Origin: a virus
IMG/VR virus record: IMGVR_UViG_3300024054_000269
Location: 118,303-182,302 of that record
Length of the DNA: 64,000 nt
Reading direction: 5' to 3' (one strand)
The notes under the pieces were generated by a model. The model was not told the origin of the DNA, did not search any database, and saw only the letters and a program-made list of their open reading frames with translations. Positions within the stretch are counted from its first letter, which is position 1. Every line of letters begins with the position of its first letter. The translations under genes were made by a program, and so were the position numbers. This document shows positions 57,462-63,929 of this stretch, in pieces.

Positions 57462-57560
57462 TCAATGAATTTCACGTATTAATTGAACAAGATCTTCAAA
57501 TTCTTGGCGAGATAAAATTACGAATTCGCCGGTTGATTTATCATGCGATTTTGTTGTCAT
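57462..57560 (-). CDS. Possible 32-aa protein
   Basis: ATG 57560: TTKSHDKSTGEFVILSRQEF then DLVQLIREIH. Looks like an antitoxin-type or regulatory peptide; lies in a 220-base gap, divergent from 57605. CTAATA 5 bases before ATG. The opposite strand has a 49-codon frame (57416 on), less convincing. Confidence 0.4.
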   Translation of the reverse strand: MTTKSHDKSTGEFVILSRQEFEDLVQLIREIH

Positions 57561-57591
57561 ACTAATATTAGACAACATAAAATTCATGAAA

Positions 57592-57607
57592 TGTAATTTC
57601 AATTATG
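57592..57607 (+). promoter_or_regulatory. TGTAAT box 7 nt before ATG
   Basis: TGTAATTTCAATT then ATG 57605; a full match to the consensus, with TAGACA 17 bases upstream of the box as a weak -35. Confidence 0.7.
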
Positions 57608-57847
57608 AGCACGAACAGCACACGAGCATTTCTTACAGATCAAAATGGAATGATGTGTGACGAACTTACCAGAATCTTGGCGCATGAAGTTGAAGAATTG
57701 GAAAAACAGGTCGAAAAATTGAAAACCGCGTTGAAAGAAGCTATAGAATTTGCAGACGAAGGTTGGTCCTATGCAGATGATTATTTTAAGAAAAAATGGG
57801 GTTATGAAGAAACCAAAGAAAAACTGAAAATAACTCTTAATACTTGA
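57605..57847 (+). CDS. Coiled-coil protein
   Basis: 80 aa. Heptad region about 24-50 (EELEKQVEKLKTALKEAIEF), aromatic-rich end. Overlaps the convergent gene by 11 bases. Function unknown. Confidence 0.65.
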   Translation: MSTNSTRAFLTDQNGMMCDELTRILAHEVEELEKQVEKLKTALKEAIEFADEGWSYADDYFKKKWGYEETKEKLKITLNT

Positions 57848-58208
57848 GGAATTCACTAAGTAATATCATACTCTTACCACACCAAGGACACTTTGGCGCG
57901 AGTGACTTCATAGGTATTGATTTAGAGTAATTCGGGTTCTTTACGGCCGGCACCAAAGCTGATTCCAAGCCTATCCATACAATTTGGTCTTTTTTTGAAA
58001 TTTCAACCCCAATTCGTTTGCTGTGTCTTTCACGACAAGTTTTTGTACACGTAAACGGCCACAAATTAAACATATGAATTAGATAATGTTCTCTGCACCA
58101 AATCTTGTAAATCTTTTTGCCTCTCCCAAAAGATGTGCCTTTGTGTTCATAAAACCAACCTTTTAAATAAGCATCACTTTCACATATTGCACATTTTTGG
58201 TTTTTCAT
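57837..58208 (-). CDS. Multi-zinc-finger protein
   Basis: 123 aa. CAIC, WCREHY, CTKTC and CPWCGK give two or three zinc sites (treble-clef/ribbon mix), basic middle. Function unknown. Confidence 0.65.
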   Translation of the reverse strand: MKNQKCAICESDAYLKGWFYEHKGTSFGRGKKIYKIWCREHYLIHMFNLWPFTCTKTCRERHSKRIGVEISKKDQIVWIGLESALVPAVKNPNYSKSIPMKSLAPKCPWCGKSMILLSEFLKY

Positions 58209-58221
58209 AATTGAAATTACA
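58206..58221 (-). promoter_or_regulatory. TGTAAT box 7 nt before ATG
   Basis: Minus-strand TGTAATTTCAATT then ATG 58208; identical 13-base string to the one at 57592. Confidence 0.7.
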
Positions 58222-58247
58222 ATAAACTTATGGCGTAAAGTGTAATT

Positions 58248-58475
58248 ATGTTAATAGAACTACGTAAAGTGATAAACGAAATGAAAAATAATAAGATTAA
58301 ACCAAAAAACATTGATGAATTCATTACGACAACGGTTGCAACAGCTGATTTTTATAACGCTGTCGGGCAAAGAATTGTAAGCAAACTGATAAAACCGCCG
58401 GATGGTGATTGGGAATTGGTGTCAACAGCTGCAACTGAGAGTGCTGTCTTCTATACATGGAAGAAATCAAAATGA
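58248..58475 (+). CDS. Hypothetical protein
   Basis: 75 aa, helical then a Trp-ending strand pair (DGDWELVSTAATESAVFYTW). ATGA overlap with the next gene. CGTAAA lies 8 bases before the ATG. Confidence 0.6.
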   Translation: MLIELRKVINEMKNNKIKPKNIDEFITTTVATADFYNAVGQRIVSKLIKPPDGDWELVSTAATESAVFYTWKKSK

Positions 58476-58618
58476 ATTCCTTATCAAACGAAGACAAGAA
58501 GTTTTTGTGTGATTTAGACAATGAAATTTGGAGGAAAATCAAAGACCGCATAGGACGAACGCACGCATTTCCAACAAGAAAATTTAAGAAAGCAGAAAAT
58601 CAAGAATTATTAAGTTGA
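58472..58618 (+). CDS. 48-aa protein
   Basis: ATG 58472 overlaps the previous stop, TGA 58616 overlaps the next TTG: it bridges two coupled genes. NSLSNEDKKFLCDLDNEIW then basic (RKIKDRIGRTHAFPTRKFKK). Not recognised. Confidence 0.6.
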   Translation: MNSLSNEDKKFLCDLDNEIWRKIKDRIGRTHAFPTRKFKKAENQELLS

Positions 58619-58887
58619 TAAAAGAACATAGTTTGCCATGCATTTTAAGAAGCGGACCTTACGGTGAATTGTCATTTGACGTGTACAATCACGCAGAATT
58701 TCCAGGAATTCAGCCTGAACGGCTAGCTTCATTCCATGAAGAACATTTTAATTTGAGAGGAACATTCAAAGGATGGGACGAAAAATTCAAGTTTGTGTGT
58801 GAAATTCGACACAACGAAAAGAACCGAAAAGTCCTAGAATTTTATAAGCTACCAAAACCTAGATCAGCATACGATTATAGTTATTGA
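58615..58887 (+). CDS. Hypothetical protein
   Basis: 90 aa, TTG start in TTGA overlap. Strands LRSGPYGELSFDVY, basic middle, end PRSAYDYSY. Not recognised. Confidence 0.55.
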   Translation: MIKEHSLPCILRSGPYGELSFDVYNHAEFPGIQPERLASFHEEHFNLRGTFKGWDEKFKFVCEIRHNEKNRKVLEFYKLPKPRSAYDYSY

Positions 58888-58897
58888 GATTTTTGAT

Positions 58898-59074
58898 TCA
58901 TGACTCAAGCACATCTTCAGTTTTGTTATCATTTAGTCTTTTAACATGACCTTCGCGACCTGAATAACCTTGTGCACAGAGCCAACAAACTTTCAACCCA
59001 TCTATAATTTTCCAACCAACACGTCGTTTGCCACGCACATAATTTTCCGGCATCCACTTCGAAGTTTCTTGCAT
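58898..59074 (-). CDS. 58-aa tagged CxxC protein (DVLES)
   Basis: ATG 59074: QETSKWMPENYVRGKRRVG then VCWLCAQGY and the end TEDVLES. The tag and the CxxC mark it as real although short; it fills the gap between 58887 and 59124. Confidence 0.6.
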   Translation of the reverse strand: MQETSKWMPENYVRGKRRVGWKIIDGLKVCWLCAQGYSGREGHVKRLNDNKTEDVLES

Positions 59075-59110
59075 TTTGGACAGCGTTTATGACGCGATTT
59101 CATACTGTAG

Positions 59111-59126
59111 TGTAATTTACATCATG
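59111..59126 (+). promoter_or_regulatory. TGTAAT box 7 nt before ATG
   Basis: TGTAAT 59111-59116, TTACATC, ATG 59124; fixes this start over a longer in-frame one at 59076. Confidence 0.65.
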
Positions 59127-59294
59127 ATTGACATACAAGGGTATATTAAATGTCCGTGTACAACACAGGTTTTCAACATGGGTGAACCAGCCCCTGACTG
59201 TCATGCATGTCATGGAACAGGTCACTGTAAAAAAGAAAAACAAAGTGAGGCAGATGCGCCTTTTAAAGAATGGCCTGACAAGAACGATCAATAG
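59124..59294 (+). CDS. Small zinc-knuckle protein (CPC / CHACHGTGHC)
   Basis: 56 aa. CPC (10-12) and CHACHGTGHC (about 27-36) are one DnaJ-like zinc site. Function unknown. Confidence 0.65.
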   Translation: MIDIQGYIKCPCTTQVFNMGEPAPDCHACHGTGHCKKEKQSEADAPFKEWPDKNDQ

Positions 59295-59320
59295 TTGTGC
59301 TGAACAGATTGAAACTGATT

Positions 59321-59542
59321 ATGACTGAACACAAATGGAAAGAAAGCTTTAGAAAAGTCTCAAGCCCTATGCCTATTTTGAAAGAATTTAGTGATCGTCA
59401 ATATCGTCCTGTACAAGAAATAGAAGTTAAGATTTTGATTTGTGAAAAATGCGGAGAATGGCAGTATGCAGAAGGACCTGAAAATGTTGAATACATAAGA
59501 GACTGTGATGAAGCTATGACCAAATTGATTATTGAGAGTTAA
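59321..59542 (+). CDS. HxW-CxxC zinc-knuckle family protein with IIES tag
   Basis: 73 aa from ATG 59321. EHKW (3-6), CEKC (about 44-47), DCDEA, end TKLIIES: the fifth paralogue (others at 14993, 19319, 23959, 27351), far from the rest. A GTG at 59297 is an alternative start. Confidence 0.7.
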   Translation: MTEHKWKESFRKVSSPMPILKEFSDRQYRPVQEIEVKILICEKCGEWQYAEGPENVEYIRDCDEAMTKLIIES

Positions 59543-59869
59543 GTGAACACTAAAGAACGAAAAGAACTTCGCAAACAATTAAGAATGCTTTGGCTTCATG
59601 TAGAGATGGGGCTGCATTCGAACATCCCAGAATGTTGTGTACATTGGTTCGTGACTCATTGGTTATGGGTAAAACCAAAAGAATTCGATGAAGTGAACCG
59701 GAAAATTCTTAAGCTAATAAAAGAAGGTTTTTATCTTGGGTACATACCGTGCCCTGATTGTATAAAAAAGAAAAAGTTTGTAAGAGTAAAGATTTGTAAG
59801 AGTGAATGCAAATTCAATGATTGGAAATGGGTAAGATCACGGTCTAGATTGTTGAAAACTAAGAGTTGA
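59543..59869 (+). CDS. Conserved phage Cys-rich protein
   Basis: 108 aa, GTG start right after the previous stop. SNIPECCVHWFVTHWLW and GYIPCPDCIKKK...VKICKSEC match a phage protein family (IPxCC..WF / G.IPCPxC). Probably zinc-binding. Overlaps the convergent gene by 11 bases. Confidence 0.7.
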   Translation: MNTKERKELRKQLRMLWLHVEMGLHSNIPECCVHWFVTHWLWVKPKEFDEVNRKILKLIKEGFYLGYIPCPDCIKKKKFVRVKICKSECKFNDWKWVRSRSRLLKTKS

Positions 59870-60473
59870 CGACTTCTTCGGACAAGATCTCTTCTATTAT
59901 TTTACAAACTTCCTCTGGTGTCAATTTGAAGACTGAATTCAGATCAGTTATTAGCTGTTTTACTCTATCAACTTTCCAAGCATGAATTTTATTTTGAGTT
60001 TCAGGTAAAGCAATAACCCTTTTTGCTTCTTCAAGTGCGCGGTTTACAAATGCATCAACAAATGGTTTTGAGTCTTCTGCCACACATTGGTAAACACAAT
60101 TTGACTCACCGTTCATTATTAAATTCTTTTCTCTACAATCGTCAATTACATCATCAACCATTTCTCTTATTTCATAAAAATCCATGAAATGCGGTGTTGT
60201 ATTGGCACTGAGTACGATTGAACCTTCGTTAAAAACAAAAATAACGCTCCCATAAAATGGGTCAGGAATCATGTCACAATGCGCTGGTTCAGAATCTATA
60301 TAGGATACAACTATTATGTTTTGACCGATATAAGATGAAAGTTGCTCATCGTCTATATCTACTTGAAATTTGATTTTACTTGAAACAAACTGTATTGTCT
60401 CAAATTTTGTTTGGATAAGTCGTATCAGACTTTGGTATTTTTTGTTTGATTTAATTTTATCGTAAATTTCCAT
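59859..60473 (-). CDS. Tagged protein (EVVNS)
   Basis: 204 aa. N-terminal helices, strands (IKFQVDIDDEQLSSYIGQNIIVVSYI, GSVIFVFNEGSIVLSAN), helical end LTPEEVCKIIEEILSEEVVNS. Largest tagged protein in this region. CGTATT lies 7 bases before the ATG. Confidence 0.65.
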   Translation of the reverse strand: MEIYDKIKSNKKYQSLIRLIQTKFETIQFVSSKIKFQVDIDDEQLSSYIGQNIIVVSYIDSEPAHCDMIPDPFYGSVIFVFNEGSIVLSANTTPHFMDFYEIREMVDDVIDDCREKNLIMNGESNCVYQCVAEDSKPFVDAFVNRALEEAKRVIALPETQNKIHAWKVDRVKQLITDLNSVFKLTPEEVCKIIEEILSEEVVNS

Positions 60474-60486
60474 TTTAACAAATACG
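60471..60486 (-). promoter_or_regulatory. CGTATT box 7 nt before ATG
   Basis: Minus-strand CGTATT (60486-60481), 7 bases, ATG (60473). Confidence 0.35.
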
Positions 60487-60534
60487 CCAGAAACGATGAA
60501 AGTTACAATGAATGTTTAATGCTGAAATAATTAT

Positions 60535-60900
60535 ATGAAATCAAAGTTTGTTAAAATCGCCGAAAAATTATCTAGTCGTACGGCGGCCGAAGGTCGAATT
60601 GTTGACATATCAAGTCAAGTCTTGCCAAAACTTAATGAGTTGTTTTCGGAAGACGAATATGACGAAGCTTACGATTTTTTGATGGATAGCATGGTAAGCG
60701 GAGATTATGTAGAATTCAACCCCGACACTGAAACGTCGAGAGAAGAATCATTTGTATTTGGACTTGAATGGGACGGTCCGGTTTATCACTTTGAATTTGA
60801 TACGGGCTATCGACATTCTTTTTATTTGGGCGAAAGAGGAAAAAACGAACTGTTGGCGGCGTTGGAAAGAGAACCTGTGAGACAGGTTGTTGAAGACTAA
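60535..60900 (+). CDS. Hypothetical protein with IAEKLS start and VVED end
   Basis: 121 aa. FVKIAEKLSSRT start (IAxxI-like), acidic helices, strands (FVFGLEWDGPVYHFEFDTGY), end RQVVED. Combines the N-terminal pattern and a tag-like C-terminus. Not recognised. Confidence 0.6.
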   Translation: MKSKFVKIAEKLSSRTAAEGRIVDISSQVLPKLNELFSEDEYDEAYDFLMDSMVSGDYVEFNPDTETSREESFVFGLEWDGPVYHFEFDTGYRHSFYLGERGKNELLAALEREPVRQVVED

Positions 60901-61186
60901 TATGACGGTTTCAAAACGAGCCGCTAAGCGTTGGTTAAAGATTTCTGGCCAGTTTGGGCGATCTGAACTTGGTCCACACGTCAATTTCTTTGTATATGAA
61001 ATCAAAATGCGCATTCAATCGTCTGAATTTAAAGGTAAATGCGTTTCTGGCGAAATGACGTTGCGTGGTGAACCTAAAAAATGGTCAATTGCTGAATATC
61101 GCCCGGACCCCGGGACAGTTGACATTAGAGAGAACCCGATTGGAATACAAGCGTTGCTTATGAATGAAATTAACAAAAAATTTTAG
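60901..61186 (+). CDS. Basic hypothetical protein
   Basis: 94 aa from ATG 60901, directly after the previous TAA. Basic helix then strands (HVNFFVYEIKMRI). Not recognised. Confidence 0.6.
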
Positions 61187-61188
61187 TT

Positions 61189-61204
61189 TGTAAAGTTCGG
61201 GATG
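61189..61204 (+). promoter_or_regulatory. TGTAAA box 7 nt before ATG
   Basis: TGTAAA 61189-61194, GTTCGGG, ATG 61202. Confidence 0.55.
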
Positions 61205-61420
61205 AAGCTTACGCCGGAAAGATTAAAAGAACTTAATGACAAATCCATTGTTGCACTATCAACTTTGAGAGATTGCTCTCTCAAAAGAGAAAGCATTGAA
61301 GAATCTTTGAAAAACGCGGTAAACCGAGAAAAAGAAGCCATTAGAAAATGGAATGAAGCCGTTTCAAATTTGAAGAAAGCGTTTGATGAAGACGCTTGCA
61401 TTGAAGTTATTGACTCATGA
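61202..61420 (+). CDS. Helical protein with EVIDS tag
   Basis: 72 aa, one long helix (about 5-60), end ACIEVIDS. Overlaps the convergent gene by 14 bases. Function unknown. Confidence 0.65.
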   Translation: MKLTPERLKELNDKSIVALSTLRDCSLKRESIEESLKNAVNREKEAIRKWNEAVSNLKKAFDEDACIEVIDS

Positions 61421-61631
61421 GATCGCTTCTGGAAACTTCTATGACGTCAAACCAAAAACCACCGACGAGACCTTCGTCCGGAGTTGCGATTTCAACGATA
61501 AAAGCTGCGCCGCCTCCAAGCGTTTCAATTATTTTAACTTCAGTTCCAACCGGATGAACGTAACCGGGGCGTTCTTCTGAAGAAAGTGGTACTTTCAAAA
61601 CTATGACCCTAGTTCTATAAGGATTTGTCAT
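61407..61631 (-). CDS. Small beta-barrel protein (VVGGFWF)
   Basis: 74 aa from ATG 61631 (ATGA with the upstream stop). TRVIVLKVPLSSEERPGYVHP, GTEVKIIETLGGGAAFIVEI, DEGLVGGFWFDVIEV: a compact SH3-like beta barrel. Similar to small conserved proteins in other phages; not named. Confidence 0.6.
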   Translation of the reverse strand: MTNPYRTRVIVLKVPLSSEERPGYVHPVGTEVKIIETLGGGAAFIVEIATPDEGLVGGFWFDVIEVSRSDLMSQ

Positions 61632-61990
61632 GTTCTTTCCCAACTATTAAACATACTCAATGCCTTTGAATATTCAAAGAAGCCAATGTAGGATTGAATG
61701 TTTGGATAGAAAACTAAATGTTGAATGTCAACGTTATTCAATTTTATATAGTCTGCGTGGGCGTAAAGAGCAGTTATGTTTTTGCAAAATGGAACGTGTA
61801 AATCAACGATGGTTAAGAGAGCCTGGTGTTCATAATCTAATATTTCCTGTTTTGTGTAAGAAGAAGTTGTGCTGTTTTGTATCGAATAGCGTTGAGTTTC
61901 TTGGTTGAACACGAGAACGGGTTTCAAACCGGCCTGACCTGCGACCGGTCGTCCGTTAAAACCAACAACTATTAAATTAGTTGATTCCAT
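61628..61990 (-). CDS. Hypothetical protein
   Basis: 120 aa. N-terminal strands (NLIVVGFNGRPVAGQAGLKPV), central helices, not recognised. TGTAAT box 8 bases before the ATG. Confidence 0.6.
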   Translation of the reverse strand: MESTNLIVVGFNGRPVAGQAGLKPVLVFNQETQRYSIQNSTTSSYTKQEILDYEHQALLTIVDLHVPFCKNITALYAHADYIKLNNVDIQHLVFYPNIQSYIGFFEYSKALSMFNSWERT

Positions 61991-62004
61991 TTGATGAAAT
62001 TACA
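61988..62004 (-). promoter_or_regulatory. TGTAAT box 8 nt before ATG
   Basis: Minus-strand TGTAATTTCATCAA then ATG 61990. Confidence 0.6.
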
Positions 62005-62015
62005 TCAAGTCAAAA

Positions 62016-62021
62016 TGTAAT
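62016..62021 (+). promoter_or_regulatory. TGTAAT box upstream of an SD-led gene
   Basis: TGTAATTTC with the next usable start (ATG 62077) 55 bases on, preceded by GGAG (62066-62069): a leadered use of the same box, back to back with the divergent box at 61999-62004. Confidence 0.5.
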
Positions 62022-62076
62022 TTCGGGTATCGATACGAACGGCTTTGGGCGAACACAGTTTATTTGGAGCAAACCA

Positions 62077-62184
62077 ATGAGTACTAAATGCCTTTGCCTT
62101 TGTGGGAATGACAATCTCGATTTTTGGTATTCAAGAAGCTCCGGCCCTTTATCTAACTATGATGGAGTTAAGGGAGAAAAATGA
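62077..62184 (+). CDS. 35-aa Cys protein
   Basis: ATG 62077 with GGAG 7 bases before. CLCLCGNDNLDFWYSRSSG; CxCxC near the N-terminus. ATGA-coupled to the next gene. A longer frame from 61981 is possible but overlaps the divergent promoter. Confidence 0.5.
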   Translation: MSTKCLCLCGNDNLDFWYSRSSGPLSNYDGVKGEK

Positions 62185-62480
62185 ACGCTTTTGAACCGTC
62201 GAGCGAAGACGTTAAAAGATGGATGGAGTGGGTTGCGGAGAGACCGTCTAAAGTTAAAGACGTTGCTGAAAAAGTGTTTCCTTGGAAACTATATAAACTG
62301 AAAACGTCTGGACATTTTGTGACGTTATATTCGATTGACGAACCTAAAGACGGGAGTGAGCCGACGTTGAAGGTTGACGTGTCTAGAGAATTTAATCAAA
62401 ATTTGGCGTTTGAGAGAAGGGTGTTTGGGATTCGATTGGAAGACTTGGAAGAAGTTGGAAACGACGGTGTTTCAAGTTGA
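62181..62480 (+). CDS. Hypothetical protein
   Basis: 99 aa. Helix then strands (YKLKTSGHFVTLYSI, LKVDVSREF), no motif. Overlaps both neighbours by 4 bases. Confidence 0.6.
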   Translation: MNAFEPSSEDVKRWMEWVAERPSKVKDVAEKVFPWKLYKLKTSGHFVTLYSIDEPKDGSEPTLKVDVSREFNQNLAFERRVFGIRLEDLEEVGNDGVSS

Positions 62481-62881
62481 CTTTTTCAAATTATAAAGTG
62501 GGCGACGAAAAATTGATTAAAGAAATTGCCTTGGTGTTAAAAAGGGCGCCTTTTCTTACATTGTCTAAAGAACGAGACAGAGCGGTTGAAGAAAATGTAA
62601 TGTTACAATTTTACGGATATGGTGAAGATTCTGATTATTTGACTTATGGACCGCAAGGACATTATAAATTATCGGCAAAACGGGCGAATAACGGAACGTT
62701 GATGTGGGTTGCTGTTGCTACGTGGTATAAAGATGAAGAACCGGACGAAAGAGGGTTGCTTTATTGCATAAAACGAGCTTTGAAAGAACTTGATAGGATT
62801 GGTGTTGAAAGTGGTGTTGAACTTAGCCGTGGGACGTTAACGGAAGAAGAACATAAAGCGCTGGAAATTATTGATGCCTAA
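62477..62881 (+). CDS. Tagged protein (EIIDA), paralogue 1
   Basis: 134 aa, TTG start in TTGA overlap. N-terminal helix, strands, W-containing core (TLMWVAVATWYKDEEPDERGLLYCIKR), end GTLTEEEHKALEIIDA. The last 32 bases of the tag region are identical to the next gene. Confidence 0.7.
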   Translation: MTFSNYKVGDEKLIKEIALVLKRAPFLTLSKERDRAVEENVMLQFYGYGEDSDYLTYGPQGHYKLSAKRANNGTLMWVAVATWYKDEEPDERGLLYCIKRALKELDRIGVESGVELSRGTLTEEEHKALEIIDA

Positions 62882-63242
62882 TTGGAAAGAAGTTAAATGG
62901 TCTGATTTGAGACGAAATGAATTTGAAAATCAACTGAAGTTTATTCTCAAAACGAAAATATCGCCATCGGCGACGTTGATGCACAAAAATTTAAAAATTC
63001 ACAGACACGATGCTTCCTACATGTCGAATGTGAGGGACTGTAGAGATAAAATTGTTTTAAGTGTTCATTTAGATAACTGGTTTGTTGTTGCTAAATGGAT
63101 GGATTACGAAACGCCGAATTTAGACGGATTGTTGTATTTGATTGAACGTTTGTTTACGTCAGATGCGCCGTCATCTGTTACGGATTGTGATGGAACGTTG
63201 TCAGCGGAAGAACATAAAGCGCTGGAAATTATTGATGCGTGA
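62874..63242 (+). CDS. Tagged protein (EIIDA), paralogue 2
   Basis: 122 aa from ATG 62874. Core NWFVVAKWMDYETPNLDGLLYLIER aligns with paralogue 1; end GTLSAEEHKALEIIDA. Identical tag DNA (63207-63238 vs 62846-62877), although the bodies have diverged. Confidence 0.7.
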   Translation: MPNWKEVKWSDLRRNEFENQLKFILKTKISPSATLMHKNLKIHRHDASYMSNVRDCRDKIVLSVHLDNWFVVAKWMDYETPNLDGLLYLIERLFTSDAPSSVTDCDGTLSAEEHKALEIIDA

Positions 63243-63276
63243 GAATTTGTGATGTCAAAGGAAGTGAGAAGAAATT

Positions 63277-63528
63277 ATGGTGGACGTGAAAAATGAGGCG
63301 TTTCGAGAGGTGTGTTGTTATCAAGACCGTTATGAGAATTGTGCGTTTGCGAGCGTTGGCGGGCTTGAAAAGCGGAAGGAGTTGAAGGCGCCCGATTATG
63401 TTAACGAATGTGATGCGAAGGATTATTTGGAAGGATATGTTGCGGCTGCCGAGGAGATGTTTGGAGAAGACTGGAGAACGTGTGAATTTGAATGGAAAGC
63501 GGCGCTAACGATTGGCGCTGATGAGTGA
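63277..63528 (+). CDS. Hypothetical Cys protein
   Basis: 83 aa. CCYQDRYENC at the N-terminus, helix, W-containing end. GGAAGTGAGAAG upstream as weak SD. Overlaps the convergent gene by 24 bases. Confidence 0.6.
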   Translation: MVDVKNEAFREVCCYQDRYENCAFASVGGLEKRKELKAPDYVNECDAKDYLEGYVAAAEEMFGEDWRTCEFEWKAALTIGADE

Positions 63529-63807
63529 TTTCGGGTCTTTTAAGGTTATGACTCTATTGTCCGGATAAAAACCGCCACCTGATTGATAGATGCGAACGAC
63601 AGCGAGAAAGCCGGGTTTTGGTTGAAGTTTGCTTATGGCTGAAAATTTTCTGTCAAGCGTTTGAACTTGAACTAAAAATGAATCGAATGTTGAAACTGAA
63701 GAAATGACGATGCCGACGAGATCGACGTAAGAACCGATGCCATCGGAGGGACAAACAAGATCTGGTTCGAAAATTGGTTTTGGCTTATTTGAATTTTGAG
63801 AACCCAT
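63505..63807 (-). CDS. Beta-rich hypothetical protein
   Basis: 100 aa from ATG 63807 (an upstream ATG would overlap the tRNA). Strands (DLVGIVISSVSTFDSFLVQVQ, GFLAVVRIYQSGG), Pro/Ser-rich N-terminus. Not recognised. Confidence 0.55.
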   Translation of the reverse strand: MGSQNSNKPKPIFEPDLVCPSDGIGSYVDLVGIVISSVSTFDSFLVQVQTLDRKFSAISKLQPKPGFLAVVRIYQSGGGFYPDNRVITLKDPKSLISANR

Positions 63808-63857
63808 TTTTTGAAAATACATGAAAAGAAAAGTGGTGGAAGCGTAAAGTTGACGTT

Positions 63858-63929
63858 GCGGGCTTGGTCTAGATGGATGGGCCATAGGTTTCCAACCTAT
63901 AGAGGTCGGCTCGATACCGACAGCCCGCT
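63858..63929 (+). tRNA. tRNA-Gly(TCC)
   Basis: Acceptor GCGGGCT/AGCCCGC, anticodon stem ATAGG/CCTAT with loop TTTCCAA (anticodon TCC), T arm GTCGG-CTCGATA-CCGAC, U73 discriminator, no encoded CCA. A TCC anticodon reads GGA/GGG glycine codons. Confidence 0.92.

Noticed and set aside
14993-63242. C-terminal VVE-S/G tag as a T4-type prohead protease site
   Set aside because: The T4 consensus (L/I)xE|(A/G/S) resembles the tag, but cleavage would remove only one residue, and D and N often replace E.
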